Source: Aspergillus flavus (Eukaryota > Ascomycota > Eurotiomycetes > Eurotiales > Aspergillaceae). Taken from it: DNA of 64,000 nt. The notes under the pieces are model-generated. The model had not been told where the DNA came from. It was given only the letters and a program-made list of their open reading frames with translations, and did not search any database. Positions 11,560-23,409 of the stretch are shown in pieces. The stretch is from contig NC_092410.1 in NCBI RefSeq assembly GCF_009017415.1, positions 1,736,001 to 1,800,000 of the forward strand. Direction: 5' to 3'. A program made the position numbers and the translations under genes. Position 1 is the stretch's first letter, and each line of letters starts with the position of its first letter.

Positions 11560-14500
11560 ATGGCCCAGCGAGTATCCTGCCCACAATGCAGTAAGACATT
11601 TTCAAAAAGAGAACATTTAAATCGACACCGGCTGTCCCGTAAGCTCTTGTTTATCCCGGATGGATTGCTGTATTAGACCATGGGAGACAGAGGCTAAATG
11701 CGATTGAATTGTTCCAAGTCTAGATACGGGAGAGCGGCCTTTCCAATGTCAGATCTGCTCTAAGCCATTTTCTAGGAGGTGACGGCACCGATGCTCTAAG
11801 AAAATGGTTGGATGGATGACTGACGGTTGTCAATAGAGATGTCCTCCTTCGTCATCAACGAGGCCATTTTGAACTGGCGTCATCGCCGTCGAATACAAAT
11901 GGTGCTCGCCTGAATAGAAAGAGAGCATTGCGCGATGAATTGGCCGAAGTGTCTGGGTACGAGACGAGTGAGGAAGTCCCAGGTTATGCCGCAGCCCAAG
12001 TATGATAGTCATGGCTATTTGTTCATTGCGTGAATTATATGGCATTTAACTAATATGACAGAGCAGCAGACAGAGACCATTGCTCGTGGTGAGCCACGAT
12101 CAAGTCCATTGGACTTGTCACCATCAAATCATGCATATGAGCCTAGCAGAGGATTGTCGCACGATCTACCTGTGAGGCCGCAGACAGTTTCCTGGGATGG
12201 AGGTCCTACAAAGATTGTCCCTTCTTTAGCTGCACCTAGTTTGTCTCCGTCGCATGTTCAACCAAATGGAAGTGATGGCTACGGCTCGTACCCAACACAT
12301 AACCAGCCTTTACTCCCAGTCACCGACCCAGCCCACTTGTCAACTGGAACGATATCAGAACTCAACCGCAGCCCACTCATCTTTGGTGATATAGATTCTG
12401 GGACTGCCTTCCTTGATATGTTGTTGGGTCTCCCAGGTGGCCAAGCGACAGGGACACCAAGAGCTAACACTGAAGAATTAGCTATACGTTGGGCTGAGAA
12501 CGCAACTTCGGATCGATTACCCATTAATCCCCCAGTTGAAACCCGACCAAGGAGTTATCCTGCTCATGTCCGTCAGAATGTGAAAAAGGTTCAAAGTTTT
12601 TGGTCGACCCCGCAACGTCTTCCTGCCGAGACACAGATCTGGTACGACATTATATCGGGGTCATCGGACAATATCTTCTCAAGGCATGACTATGGAGCAT
12701 TCACAGAATCTTCACGAGAGACCCAGCACGCTGGAAATGCCGAGATCTGCTCAAACTATGAAATTAGGTCACAACTTCAAAGTTTGAAACGAAGTCTGCT
12801 CAAGAGGCAATGCCACTGTTCTAGCAGTGATGGCCAAATTACTGACACATGTGATGAACATTACTTTTGTGAAAACTTTAATGGCATGTTTGAACAAGGC
12901 CTTTATCTTTATCTAGATAAATATCAACCTACCTATCCCATATTGCATGTACCTACGTTCAACCCGCAGACTGTCCACACCCTTCTGCTGTTTACTATGT
13001 GCATTATTGGCTTGTCGTTTGTTAAGACAGAGGAGGCAGTGCGGTTTATTTATCACATATACCCGGTAGGTACTATTCTACCACTTAGCCTCTCAACGTG
13101 TGACTAAGCTTATCCTCGGTGCGCCTAGGCACTCTTAGATGAAGTTTATATACGCGTTATATCTACGACTCCCAGTGCTTCCAACCCATCGGCGATGCTA
13201 AGTCACCTTACACTAGCACATCACATGTTATTTCTGCTCGTCGTGACTGAGGTTTGTTATACTGTCTCACGATGTCCTGTGTTGTCGCGTCTAACGCCTC
13301 CTCCCAGGGAAACATCTGTCCAACTAAGTCGCAGATGCTATACGGATACACTCTAACGGTAGATCCTTCTTTTTCTTCGTTTTGGATTGTGCTTTTGGGT
13401 GCTTAGAGCTGATACCAATACAGGCAGCCCAAAATATCGGTCTATTTCATCTAGCCGTTGGACAAATATCAGACACTATCTTCTCAACTACCACCGACGA
13501 ACACGTCCGATGGAAATCATGGAGTCGAATAGAGTCAATAAAAAAGTACTGCCTTCCACATATCAGTTATGAACTCCTCTAAAAATGTCTCTAGCTTAAT
13601 CATCGGTTTGCTCCTCTACGACTCATCCTTATCCGGAATCTTCTCAATGAGCCCCGTCATCTCAACCAGCACACTCCACGTCGCCCTCCCATGCGACTTC
13701 GCCCTCTACCGAGCCCAATCTCCACACGACTGGACAACCTTAATCCAAAAAGGCTCCAGCATCACCACCCCCACCGTAAAACTATCCCACAACGATTTCT
13801 ACCTCCCAACTCTCCCCCACCAAGTCCACATCTCATGTCTATACGGGATAATGTCCGCCATCCTCGTCCGCCTAACAGCAAACTACCACCGACTCATCAT
13901 CGGCTCCGATCTCGGCCAAGAAGACTGGCACCAACATATACCTTGGCGGATATACAACCTCGATAAACGCGCTAGTTCGATAACTAACGTGGTTATACAT
14001 TTCATCCGGCTCTACGATACCATTCTCGCAAACTCGAACCCAAATTGTATCGTTATCTGGCATAATCTATGTCTCCTCTTAACAGCGGATATCCGTCTCC
14101 ATGAACGTGCTGCCGGAAGAGAAGGTCCGGAAGCTATGCAGACAGCCCGACAAGCAATAGCCTTATGGGCGAAGACACCGGCTGCACGTCGAGCGTGTCT
14201 ACATGCCGCCCAGATATTTCATAGGCTTTCTAATTGGAAACCGATGGATGGAATGGGATTTCAGCCTGCAAGGTGTTTGCTGAATTCTGCGCTTGTTCTT
14301 GCTTTTTATACCCTTGTTAGTCCGGGGGCTACTGAGACTAGGCTCGCTGATTCGTTCGATCTCGCTACGGCAGATATTGACTGGAAGGTTGTAGGCGATG
14401 AGGGTATGACTGATAGCACCCCTGAAGGTGAACAATCGAGGACGGATGATCCTGCTGTCAACTTTATTCGCTTTGGGGGCCCGGTTGTTCTATGTGGGAA

Positions 14501-14672
14501 AACGTATTTCGGGGGCGCTAGTTATGCACGGCGGCTTTTGTTGGATTTTGCGAGTCTTTTGGATGAGGTGGGGAGACATTGGATGGCGAAGTATCCGAGA
14601 CTTTTGTATATGATTCATGATACTATGGTAGATGTGGATGTTGGTGGTGAGATGAGGGAGGGAACTGCTTGA
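11560..14672 (+). CDS. C2H2 zinc-finger transcription factor with fungal_trans domain
   Basis: Predicted 889-aa protein in eight exons. Introns: 11639-11723, 11779-11836, 12000-12066, 13066-13128, 13252-13307, 13359-13423 and 13546-13594. The first two split two tandem C2H2 fingers; splicing joins CPQCSKTFSKREHLNRH to a TGERPF linker and CQICSKPFSRRDVLLRH. A nuclear-type basic segment (NRKRALRDE) follows. After a low-complexity stretch, the C-terminal half has the hallmarks of the fungal_trans middle homology region: YLDKYQPTYPILHVPTF, then the AAQNIGLFH helix and LLYDSSLSGIFS. The third intron is the least certain: a donor at 11983 with acceptor at 12061 also keeps frame. It should be a nuclear DNA-binding regulator; the target is unknown. 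It converges with the DUF4246 pseudogene. Confidence 0.85.
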
Positions 14673-14986
14673 ACGTGGTTCTGGTTGGGAAATCTATGCT
14701 GTCTCAGCCGACAAAATATTTCAGCGATAACTTATATTAGAAAATAAATTCTCTATACTAAGACTCTGTTCGACTCATGGTAGCTGTAATACCTATACGC
14801 CTTGTAGGCTTTGAAGCTTTGTGACATGTAATACATAAAGCACGCTCGTAAAGATCTCTTCGACTCCCATACATCTGAACTGTCATTTAAGTCCTCAACA
14901 TAGGCCGCATTTTGGTTTAGAGAAGGGGCAGTAGCGCCTCCAGTTGCGCATAGTTCACCTGACTCCATTAACGCCTACATCAATGG
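14673..14986. other. Intergenic between convergent gene ends
   Basis: Holds the 3' ends of the C2H2 gene and of the DUF4246 pseudogene. No coding or structural signal was seen. Confidence 0.5.
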
Positions 14987-16606
14987 TCATACAAAGATGA
15001 ATCCACCATTCTGGAAGTTCTCATTCTGTTCAAACGCGGCAGCACTTCTCTCCTCCATAAGCTCCAATCTGAATGCCTTGGCCTCATCCATGGTCATGTA
15101 CCGAGTATCTAAATCATCGTACACCATATCCTTGAGCTCTTGTGGTAGCGGCCGGAGAGCCTGCCGAATGGACCTTTCCCTCTCCGTGGCCCATTTCTCT
15201 TGTTGTGGTGGCACGTTTGATGATGAGATGATTGGCAGATAAGGATCAACCAAAAGCAACGCCAGGATTTTGCGATGACCAGGCATGGAGCGGTCTGCCA
15301 ATGAGAAAGGGGATACACGATGTTGCAGAATGTTTGGGAACGTAAGAAGACGCCCTTCCTTTGTGACCACGCTACCAAGCTCTTGAGTGACATTCATAGA
15401 TTCGTGCCCGAAGGCACTTTCACATGCCATGCCCCCCCATAGTATTCAGGTTTCTCAGGCGTCAACTCGATGTTAGCGAGCTTGACTATTATCTGCAAGC
15501 CCGTATCGCGGAACTCATCATGTAGGTCAAATTTGGAACTGTTCCACCTAGGCGGGGAGAACTTTCCGGGCTCAGGAACCTTAATGGTCTTTACTTGTCG
15601 CGACTGCTCGTCCTCCGACGAGTCATCACCAGAGCCCTCACGTTCAACTCCATTGTATGGGATTCGCCGATAATTAAGACCCACACAGGTCAATGTCGTA
15701 TTCCAAAAGTGGAATAACCTGCGCGATGATTTTCTCGATGACATGGTAGAGACGTGCATTCTGCTGCGGATGAAGATTGTTGATATAAGATACTATGGCG
15801 CATGAACCATCATCGAGGAGATCCACGTCGCAAGGCAACCACTGAAACTCCCAGCTATATTGTTTAAGGCCGTTCGATGTGAAGCTTTCTTCTTGGGGAA
15901 CAGGAATAACTATTCCTTGCCCGATAATATCGAGGCAACGCTCAAGTTAATCAAAGAATCAGAGATAGCCCTTGTTCGGCCAAAGACAACCGGAAAAAGG
16001 GATGGGTGTACAAGGTCCACAACCCTATCACCGGAACCTGGATGGTAGTCCTTTTCTGTAAGAATATCTTCTAGCTTTCGCACGCCATCTCTCAATGCGT
16101 TCTCTAGTTCCTCTGAGATTGCAATGTCCGACCTGACCACTCCAGGATCAAAGACGACAACATGGCCAGTAGCCAAATAGTGATCCACTTTCCACTTCAC
16201 CTCATCTATGATCCAGTCTATCATGTTTGGAGTGATGTCCTTGTCACTGGCAACGATTTTGCTGCGCCATTTGGCGCTTATGGCCTCGTCAAAAACCTAG
16301 AAGACAACTGTCTGTCTATGTCGTAGTCATGCTACCAGTAGCGGCAAGAAACATGTGTGATCTTACCTTCCGGTTCCATTCAGGCTCGTCCGTAATATCA
16401 TTCATGACTCTCATGATGAGGATTTCTCGATATGTACACCATTTCCTGTCACGGGAATCAGCAAGACGATGTGCTTTCGGAGCTGTCCTACCTTACTCGA
16501 TGAGCTGGACGTCCTCCTGTTGCAGAATATGCAGGTGATAGATTTGTATGAACTCATTGTGGTAATCTAACGGAAAGCCAAAGCCAGGAAGCTTTACTTC
16601 AGGCAT
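14987..16606 (-). pseudogene. DUF4246-family gene, disrupted
   Basis: Pieces of one DUF4246-like protein appear in order on the minus strand, in different frames. The N-terminal part begins MPEVKLPGFGFPLDY and is followed by WCTYREILIMRVMNDITDEPEWN, a spliceable intron near 16291-16366, then WHPGSGDRVVDLVHPSLFPVVFGRT-type residues, then WEFQWLPCDVDLLDDGSC, then WNTTLTCV and LQIIVKLANIELTPEKPEYYGG, and finally VTQELGSVVTKEGRLLTFPN to the stop. Breaks seen: an in-frame TAA at 16493-16495; a one-base loss near 15944-15950; an extra T in the run at 15705-15708; and, near 15432, a frame change together with loss of the family's middle segment after the WHV motif. Family function is not established; the HxE plus distal His arrangement recalls 2OG-Fe(II) enzymes, which is inference. 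No intact product is expected. Confidence 0.8.
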
Positions 16607-16896
16607 TTTCGTGTCTCAATGTAACCGGTATCAGGATTATGACCTGTCACTGTAGCGTAATCTTCAATTAAGGTTGGACCAAGGAAACTTTAGATAAGTG
16701 AGACATGGTTGGAAGCAAATAGCCATCGTGTTCCAAAGGAAGCAAACTCGCGCTAGTAACATTGGCCTCAGGCAAGGTGAAGACTTTACTGGAACAGAAC
16801 ACAACCTACACGACGTACTCCGTCGTCACCACGGTCGGCGTTGAGCACGACTACATACGACTATGTGCATGCTTGCCACTGAAAATCAAGCGGTGT

Positions 16897-18706
16897 TCAA
16901 ACAGCCCATTCCACAGATACTAACTCAGAATACAAACAACCCGTCTCTTGAATCCTCCCTAGTAAGACAAGCTCATAAATGGTCTGACTCTGATATGAAA
17001 AGTATTTCCCATTACCACCACCGTCTTCCTCAGTTACGCCGATTACGTAGATATCTTTCCCCGAGCGTCGTTCTTTGTTCACATGGCGGACGATCTCCAG
17101 AGCCTGGGAGATAGGAAAACTTCCTTCCTCGAGGATTGGTACGGATAGCAAATCCCGTAGCCAGTTTTGAATCCACAGACCAATGTCCAAGTCGGAACAT
17201 CGGAGGATGCAAGCAACCAATAGATTTGAAATACCAATTGTGTAGACGTTTCGTGTGGCACACTCCGCTTTACTCAGACCGGCTACTATTCGAAGGAGAA
17301 TTCGCATCCAACAGGTGATAGATTCGTCATTGACAGGTACTGCCTGATCACCGGACGCACATTGCTGGAGAGCATCTAGAAAACACGCGCATTGCATAAT
17401 TCGCGCAACAACATAATAAGCGTAGTTCATGGCGAATGGGTGACGATGAAATCGAAGGGGTCGTATGTGCCCATTACTAGGTTGAGTTTCACCAAGGCTA
17501 GTAAATGACTCCGTTGGAAGCTCGAGTGGTGTCAGCTGTGAATGCCATTCGTCAAGTTTCTTTTCCTCTGTCCTTAAAAGGGAAATGCAGTCATCAATTG
17601 AGCTTGACATGCTGTTAATGGCAGGTCCATGGGTATTCCTCCAGAGAGAAAGCACTGCAGCGGTATTGACCCGATGTGACTCGGACATGATTGATGTAAT
17701 TATGGCTCTCCGGGCTTTTGATGAATATAGGGCAGAAACTATCCCCAACGGAGCATATAATGATGTTTGATAGCGCTGAAAATGCAGCGTACTGAAATAC
17801 ATCCTCAGCCACCAGCCTTGATACTTCGACTGTAGCCATGCTGCAATGAGATTGCTTCCGAGCCCGTCCGACGATAGGCGCGAAAGATGCAGTTGGATGA
17901 ATCTGCCAATGCCGTCGTGATGATAATGGAGAGCTTTGAAATTTCCCAGCACCGACTCCATATAGCAGAGTAGAATCAAGGTTGCCAATATCTGCGTCGG
18001 GCTTGGACACGTTGTGCTCCCGTGTAGCATACGGGCGATTTCTCTGACTGCGGCGCCATAATGTTCTTGGCTATAGAGTAGGTGATTTTTGTTGGGTTTG
18101 AATAATGTTCCGTTGCTCTTAATCGCTTGCATCTCTGGTAGTGAACGACTCAGACTACAAGCAGATAATGCCAGAAGGGAATTCTTAAGAGGTCGGTATC
18201 CATGGGCTAGTGTGCTGATGTCGTGAGAGAGTAAGCGTAGGGCTTTAACACATCTGTCTTCCCAATGTGCAATATAGAACTGCTCTTTCTCCGAGCGGTT
18301 CAACTGCATCAGGCTATTCGTCCATGCTAGGCCTGGGGATAGACTGCTTTCGGTGGACCCCGATATCAATTTGTCCGAGTAATTAGATGTGCTTGTAGCA
18401 TCGAAAATATTATTATTGCTATCATTATCGCTAACTTGCCGGCAAGTATTCGATGGCTTTGTAGGTGACATTTCTACATGACGAAACTGGAAATCGAGCT
18501 CATATTTCTCACAGATCCGACCCAAACGCGTGCATGCAGTACATGATGGCTTTTTCTCATCGCACTGTGAACGATCAGTTCAGTAGCTTTAAGAGTGGTG
18601 TCAGAGCATCATAGACCTTCACTCGGCGTTGACGACATGGTTTGCATCCTGAGCGTGTACGAATGATATTGGTCTTCTTGGGCCTTGGAGGTGCCGCCTT
18701 GTACAT
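16897..18706 (-). CDS. Zn2Cys6 transcription factor
   Basis: Predicted 585-aa protein in two exons, intron 18565-18616 (GTCTAT...CACAG). The intron splits the zinc cluster; splicing gives C21-x2-C24-x6-C31-x6-C38-x2-C41-x6-C48 with the basic stretch RQRRVK. A Ser/Asn-rich linker follows, then an all-alpha C-terminal region (LLALSACSLSRSLPEM near 165, CYMESVLGNFKALHYHHDG near 220) like the Fungal_trans_2 regulators that start with a cluster and end in a large helical domain. It should act in the nucleus on paired CGG triplets. It lies 5' of the DUF4246 pseudogene on the same strand and is divergent from the AlaX-type gene, with which it shares an 0.8-kb intergenic region. The target is unknown. 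Confidence 0.88.
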
Positions 18707-19489
18707 GGTTGTAGTTGCGGTCAACTTAAGATTTAGTCTGGTGACAGTAAGATTGGCGAACGTTTGGAAAGCTCTTCACCTGACCCCACTTACCTCTACC
18801 CCAACTTACCCCAACAACAACGCCTGCCTACCAGATAACACCCTTTGTTTTCTGTATTGAAGGCAGTCGATTGCTCTTCATTTGTTCCACTGGATGGCAT
18901 ATTGCGGGAATAATACAAGGCCTTGAAAATTCCGGCAAAACTATCAGCCGGGCTCTGGCGCTGCTTCGAAAGTTTTGCTCCAATGTGACCATTTCGACTC
19001 ATTCTGGCCTAATAGTGTCATTGAGCTCGTATATCCAATCTTGGCTCCGGCTGAGAGGTGCTACTTGTGATTAGAATGCCGCTAGCCTGGAGTGGCTTGT
19101 GAGCGAGTCTGTTAGCGTCTCATCATTGTCGGGTTTTCCAGTTGTTCTCCTTATACTCACAATACACCCTCGACAAGTGGTACTGAGCCTCAAGAATAGC
19201 ACTTTATGCATACTCTAATTCGCGTCTGTGTCGATTATTGGTTCAGGTATAAGTCCGTACTCCGAATATCCAGAGAAAGATAAGACTCACAACCTCACAA
19301 GAGATCTCGCTTATCGGGACAGACAACACGAGCAGTGGAGTCGATCCACCTTCCTAATGAGGTGCGCGGGAGCGACGACATCCGGAACGTCTAGAACAAT
19401 TTAAACGAGGACATGGGAGAGGATTAAATTGGGACAACAGTTTTTCTGTCTTTCTTTTCTCCTCCACGTCAACCGGAAGAAATTATAAA
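18707..19489. other. Intergenic, shared divergent promoter region
   Basis: Lies between the reverse Zn2Cys6 gene and the forward AlaX-type gene. The last 50 bases (about 19440-19475) are pyrimidine-rich, as is common just upstream of fungal start codons. No other feature was recognised. Confidence 0.45.
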
Positions 19490-20356
19490 ATGGTACCTCC
19501 ATGCCACTGTTGATCTATTACTCGTAGAATTCAGCAACTAACATGCATCCCCCAGGATAAAACAGAGCTCCTCTATTTAAACGACGCTTCTCTGCGAGAA
19601 TGGACAACTACAGTCCTCTCCTGTCAGCCGATATCGCAATTAACTGAAAGTGAAAAGAGTCTTGCAAAGACAGTTGCGCCAGAAAGCTTCGCTCTCGCCA
19701 CTCGCGAAACGGTGTTCTACCCACAAGGCGGAGGCCAACCCAGCGATACAGGCGTGATTACTCTCGCGGACACAAGTAACGGTTCCACTTTCAAGGTTCT
19801 GCTTGTCCGAAAAACCTTAGATGGCACTGTTCTCCACCTCGGGGAGTTCACCGATCAGCCCTGTTTTACGGACGGCCAGTTAGTCTCGCAGGCTATCGAC
19901 TGGGCAAAACGCGACTATCACTCTCGGCTCCATACAGCGGGTCATATCATTGGTCTAGCTATGCGACTTCTGGCCCCTGTGCTTGGGGAAAGGAAGAAGG
20001 TCAAGGCGAATCATGCACCGGGGCAGGCCTGTATGGAGTTCGAGGGTTTGCTGTATACTGAGCATAAGTCAGTTATTGAGGATAAGGTGAACGAATTAGT
20101 AGGCATGAAACTTCCTGTCACTACTGAGTGGTGGGATGAAGATCGCATTCACAATGCTGACCTGAATATGGTGGAGGGCTTGCAATTGGGGAAGAATGGA
20201 CAGGCGAGAATCGCCATGATTGGAGATATTGATGCCAATCCGTGTGGTGGAACGCATGTAGAACATACCGGTTTGACAGGTTTCATTACCATTCGGAAGA
20301 TTGCCAGGCAAAAGGGGGTCAGCAAACTATCGTATGAAGTGCCTGTTTCGATGTGA
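19490..20356 (+). CDS. AlaX-type alanyl-tRNA editing hydrolase
   Basis: Predicted 267-aa protein, homologous to the editing domain of alanyl-tRNA synthetase as a free-standing AlaX protein, which hydrolyses mischarged Ser- or Gly-tRNA(Ala). The core is clear: TRETVFYPQGGGQPSDTG near residue 50, the zinc pair HTAGH (about 127-131) and the second pair CGGTH (about 231-235), followed by TGFITIRKI. I place the start at an ATG that is the whole first coding exon, followed directly by an intron at 19493-19555 (GTACCT...CCCAG). This yields MDKTELLYL, a start typical of fungal relatives. A downstream ATG at 19542 is out of frame and leads to an immediate stop. The core is very sure; the one-codon first exon is less so. 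Confidence 0.88.
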
Positions 20357-21238
20357 AAAAATTCATTATTTAGTTTCATAGCGCTGAGTTCAGAGAGGGA
20401 CTTCATGTACATATCAGTAACAGCGTTAAAATACCTCGACTTTGACTGTTGAGAGAAATGTTGTGAGTTATTCTTATGACATGGCCCTTGTAATAGATAA
20501 AGTCGCTTTTGTGCGCTTGGTATGGTTGGCTAGAACCTCCGACTGGTCTTTCTTATAGGCAACCTTTACTCATTATACTCGGGCCTCCATTAATGATCTT
20601 CAAGCCACCCGAGATAGCACAACCCCAAGTCTGAAGCGAGAATTCCTTGAAATAATTACTTCGAATTCTATTCTTCCTTCCTCTTCTAAACAATTTACAG
20701 TAGAGTGGTTGCGATGTGAATGCTCTCTGCGAAACTCCACTTTGTCCATCACAATTTTTTCGCCTAGCTCGTTCAACCAGGGAACTAGGTGAAAGATAAA
20801 AATCAATCACCTTAATTAACGGACATGTTGCAGCAATATCACAGCATTGCTAGATTCCCAGCGCTTGCACTCATCAAGATGTATAGTTGGTGCCATCATA
20901 CTGGACTTTTGCGATATCATAGATGTGTGGGCCAGAGCAACAACATGGTGATATGTACCAAGAGAATCGGTAGAGTGCATAGTTCATTCTGGCAAACTGT
21001 AAGCCCATATGACCTTTCTATGTGTGTCACCCTAAGAAACCTATTCACGTAGATGGTTAGTCAATAACTTAGATGTGAGTTGGAGTACAGCCGGCGTAAT
21101 CGTGATCTAACTAGCAGTCTGTCCTACATTGGTCTTTTGCCCCTCATCGCCATCCATCTCTACTTTGTAAAGATTAAATGCTCAGTCTTAAATTACTCAA
21201 AGTCCCTTCAGAGTATACAATCACCACAATCTATCATC
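20357..21238. other. Intergenic, no gene recognised
   Basis: Several 65-85 codon open frames on both strands, none with motifs or splice-supported extensions. The last 100 bases may be the leader of the small gene at 21239. Confidence 0.45.
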
Positions 21239-21505
21239 ATGTGCCTCATCCCGGTCCCAGTTGTCAAATACCTATGCGATCATTGCATAAAAGATGACCC
21301 GCGCCGCCCACTACCGTGCCCTACAGCCAGGAAGACGGACCCACTGACCATCTGCGACAATCCTATAGAGGAGGAAGTGGTCCGAAGCCGCATAAGACAG
21401 CCTTGTGATGGCTGCATTGAAGCGGGGATGTGGGTTGAACACCCTGAGACCCGCAGAGACTATTGGGGGAGAGCATTGACGTGGATCAAGACGACGGAGA
21501 CCTGA
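21239..21505 (+). CDS. Small cysteine-containing hypothetical protein
   Basis: An 88-aa single-exon frame starting MCLIPVPVVKYLCDHC. It is cysteine-spaced: C2, C13-x2-C16, C27, C39 and C56-x2-C59, with charged residues after the last pair. Small fungal proteins that begin MC and carry paired Cys-x2-Cys are common in Aspergillus genomes and may bind zinc, but no function is known to me. There is no signal peptide. The ATG at 21239 sits in an A-rich context (ATCATCATG) after an AT-rich leader. The open frame continues upstream to 21080 without an ATG, which I exclude. Modest confidence, because nothing beyond Cys spacing and start context supports it. Confidence 0.5.
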   Translation: MCLIPVPVVKYLCDHCIKDDPRRPLPCPTARKTDPLTICDNPIEEEVVRSRIRQPCDGCIEAGMWVEHPETRRDYWGRALTWIKTTET

Positions 21506-23409
21506 AATTATAGGTGAGACATCTGTTCTCCTGGGCCTAGGATAGCCCTCATGCTTCGGTAAGCTAACATTAGTCAACCATAGGGGTTTATGCTATAGGC
21601 CTGCTATAGCCATAGGATGACACTTCTCTGATTTTTGGATAATGCTCACGTACGCACACAAGAACACACGTGAAGGGTGTGGAGGGAGACCTATTGTGTT
21701 ATGTTATATGTTATGTCAAGCAAATAATGAGTAATATGTTGGGGATATGGTAGCCAAGGCGCGACCTTGATGTCATTGGCATTTTGGTCGAGTGGGATTG
21801 AGATAATATCTTGGTTGCTGGGTTCAACAGTGAGGGCTGTTTCCATACTTGATGCCCGTTAAAGTGTCGGCCTTTCGGTATGTGAATGTCACTTCTAGAT
21901 ATTGATATAGGAGAGGGAGCTTGTTTGAAATTTCAACAGAAGTCAATGTATAACTTAAGCGAATACTATGTTTCACTCGTGTCGCGATACATCCTACTGT
22001 CTTGCGTTGCTCAATTTTTATACTCAAACAGTCCTGAGAAGTTCTCCCAAATATTAGTGTTGGCCAGTAGGGTATGGAGGGGCTACGGTAAATACTCTTA
22101 CAATGTTCTGTAAAGTGGCTACGTGGTCTCTGACAACTATAATTCAAGTTCCGATCTCGCACTGAGCTCTTGAGGCGCAACCATGCTAGTACTATTTACC
22201 TACTCTATATGACTGGCCTTCGGCAGAAGGCCCCTCCCCTTCCAGTCTTTATCGAGCAATGATCCAGGTTCTGAAGGAAGAGGAGAGCAAATGAAAGGTG
22301 AGAAGGACTCACATACAGCATCCACTGTTTGATTATAATCCTTTTTGCTATACAAAGCAACGGAAAAGGAAATTGGTCTTTCTACCAGCTGAAAGACCCA
22401 AACGTCAGCTGTCACAACAAACCTCCATGTAATCAGGCGTACAGCCAAGAGCTCCCAGAAGTACTAATGGCCCCTTACATATCAAAGCCTCAGGGTCCGG
22501 GGTGGTTAGGGAAAGGTCAGATATTACGCCCCCAAGTTCCACATACCGAATCCTTCTAAGGCAACAACTTTCCCCGATCGTCGCCAGCTGAATACGACTG
22601 CACCAATTGTGGCGTCGTGTTTCACTAGATATGCACGTTGGCTTACCTACTTCATGTAGCTTACCCAAGTTACAATCAGCGCTAACATTCTGGGCTGAGG
22701 CAGTGTGACCCGCGCTGCATCAGGGATGTAACATCCTTATTAGAACCTGATGCTTGGCGATCTACACACTTGCATATTCAGTTCGTCAGCTCCAGCACTT
22801 CCCCGCACACGCCGAGGTACATTTCGAGGAAATTATGAGCCTTACCAGTTGGTAGATCATTCGCCAGTTAATCAAGGTACCCTAACGCAACCGGGATCAC
22901 TTCCTTGTGCAGCGCTGACGGAGTTGCTTACACGCTTTCAAGACTATAGTTGCTTTTTCCAGGCTGCACGCGTCGCCTCCGTACTAAATCACTATGAAAT
23001 GCAGTGCGTCTGAATTGAGGCTGACTCTGATGGAGTACCCCACAATAAGCAAGTACGCAACCTTCTGACCCTGATCGGCACGGGTTGGTACTTTCTCTGC
23101 CATTATGCTGATGGGGGCCGTGAACCCAATGAGGATATTGACTTACCACCAACATGTCAGAGATGCAGAATGGTTTCTTTTTCCTTGGCTTCGAGGCAGT
23201 GAGTGACTGTTACATGTAATCCTTGGCGACATTGTATTATTCATAGGACTTTCCTGGGGCAGGACCGTACCTATAAAGGAGGCATTGGGATCGAGCGAAC
23301 AGGAGACAACACTGCTCAGAACCAGCACATTCTCCTCTTTATCCAGAACCTATATCGACATTACATCTGTATCCTATCTCATTCATAAACTCAACCGTTG
23401 CGAGGCAAT
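21506..23409. other. Intergenic, 1.9 kb without a recognised gene
   Basis: Both strands hold only short open frames without family features. The last 150 bases carry a TATA box and the leader of the secreted-peptide gene. No terminal repeats or transposase remnants were seen. Confidence 0.45.
23272..23277 (+). promoter_or_regulatory. TATA box of secreted-peptide gene
   Basis: TATAAA within CTATAAAGG, 133 bases before the start codon of the secreted cysteine-rich peptide. A clear TATA box fits a strongly induced gene. Confidence 0.5.

Noticed and set aside
3343..18706. Secondary-metabolite cluster (pump, regulators, decayed enzyme)
   Set aside because: No polyketide, peptide, terpene or other core synthase is present, so the cluster reading is not supported.
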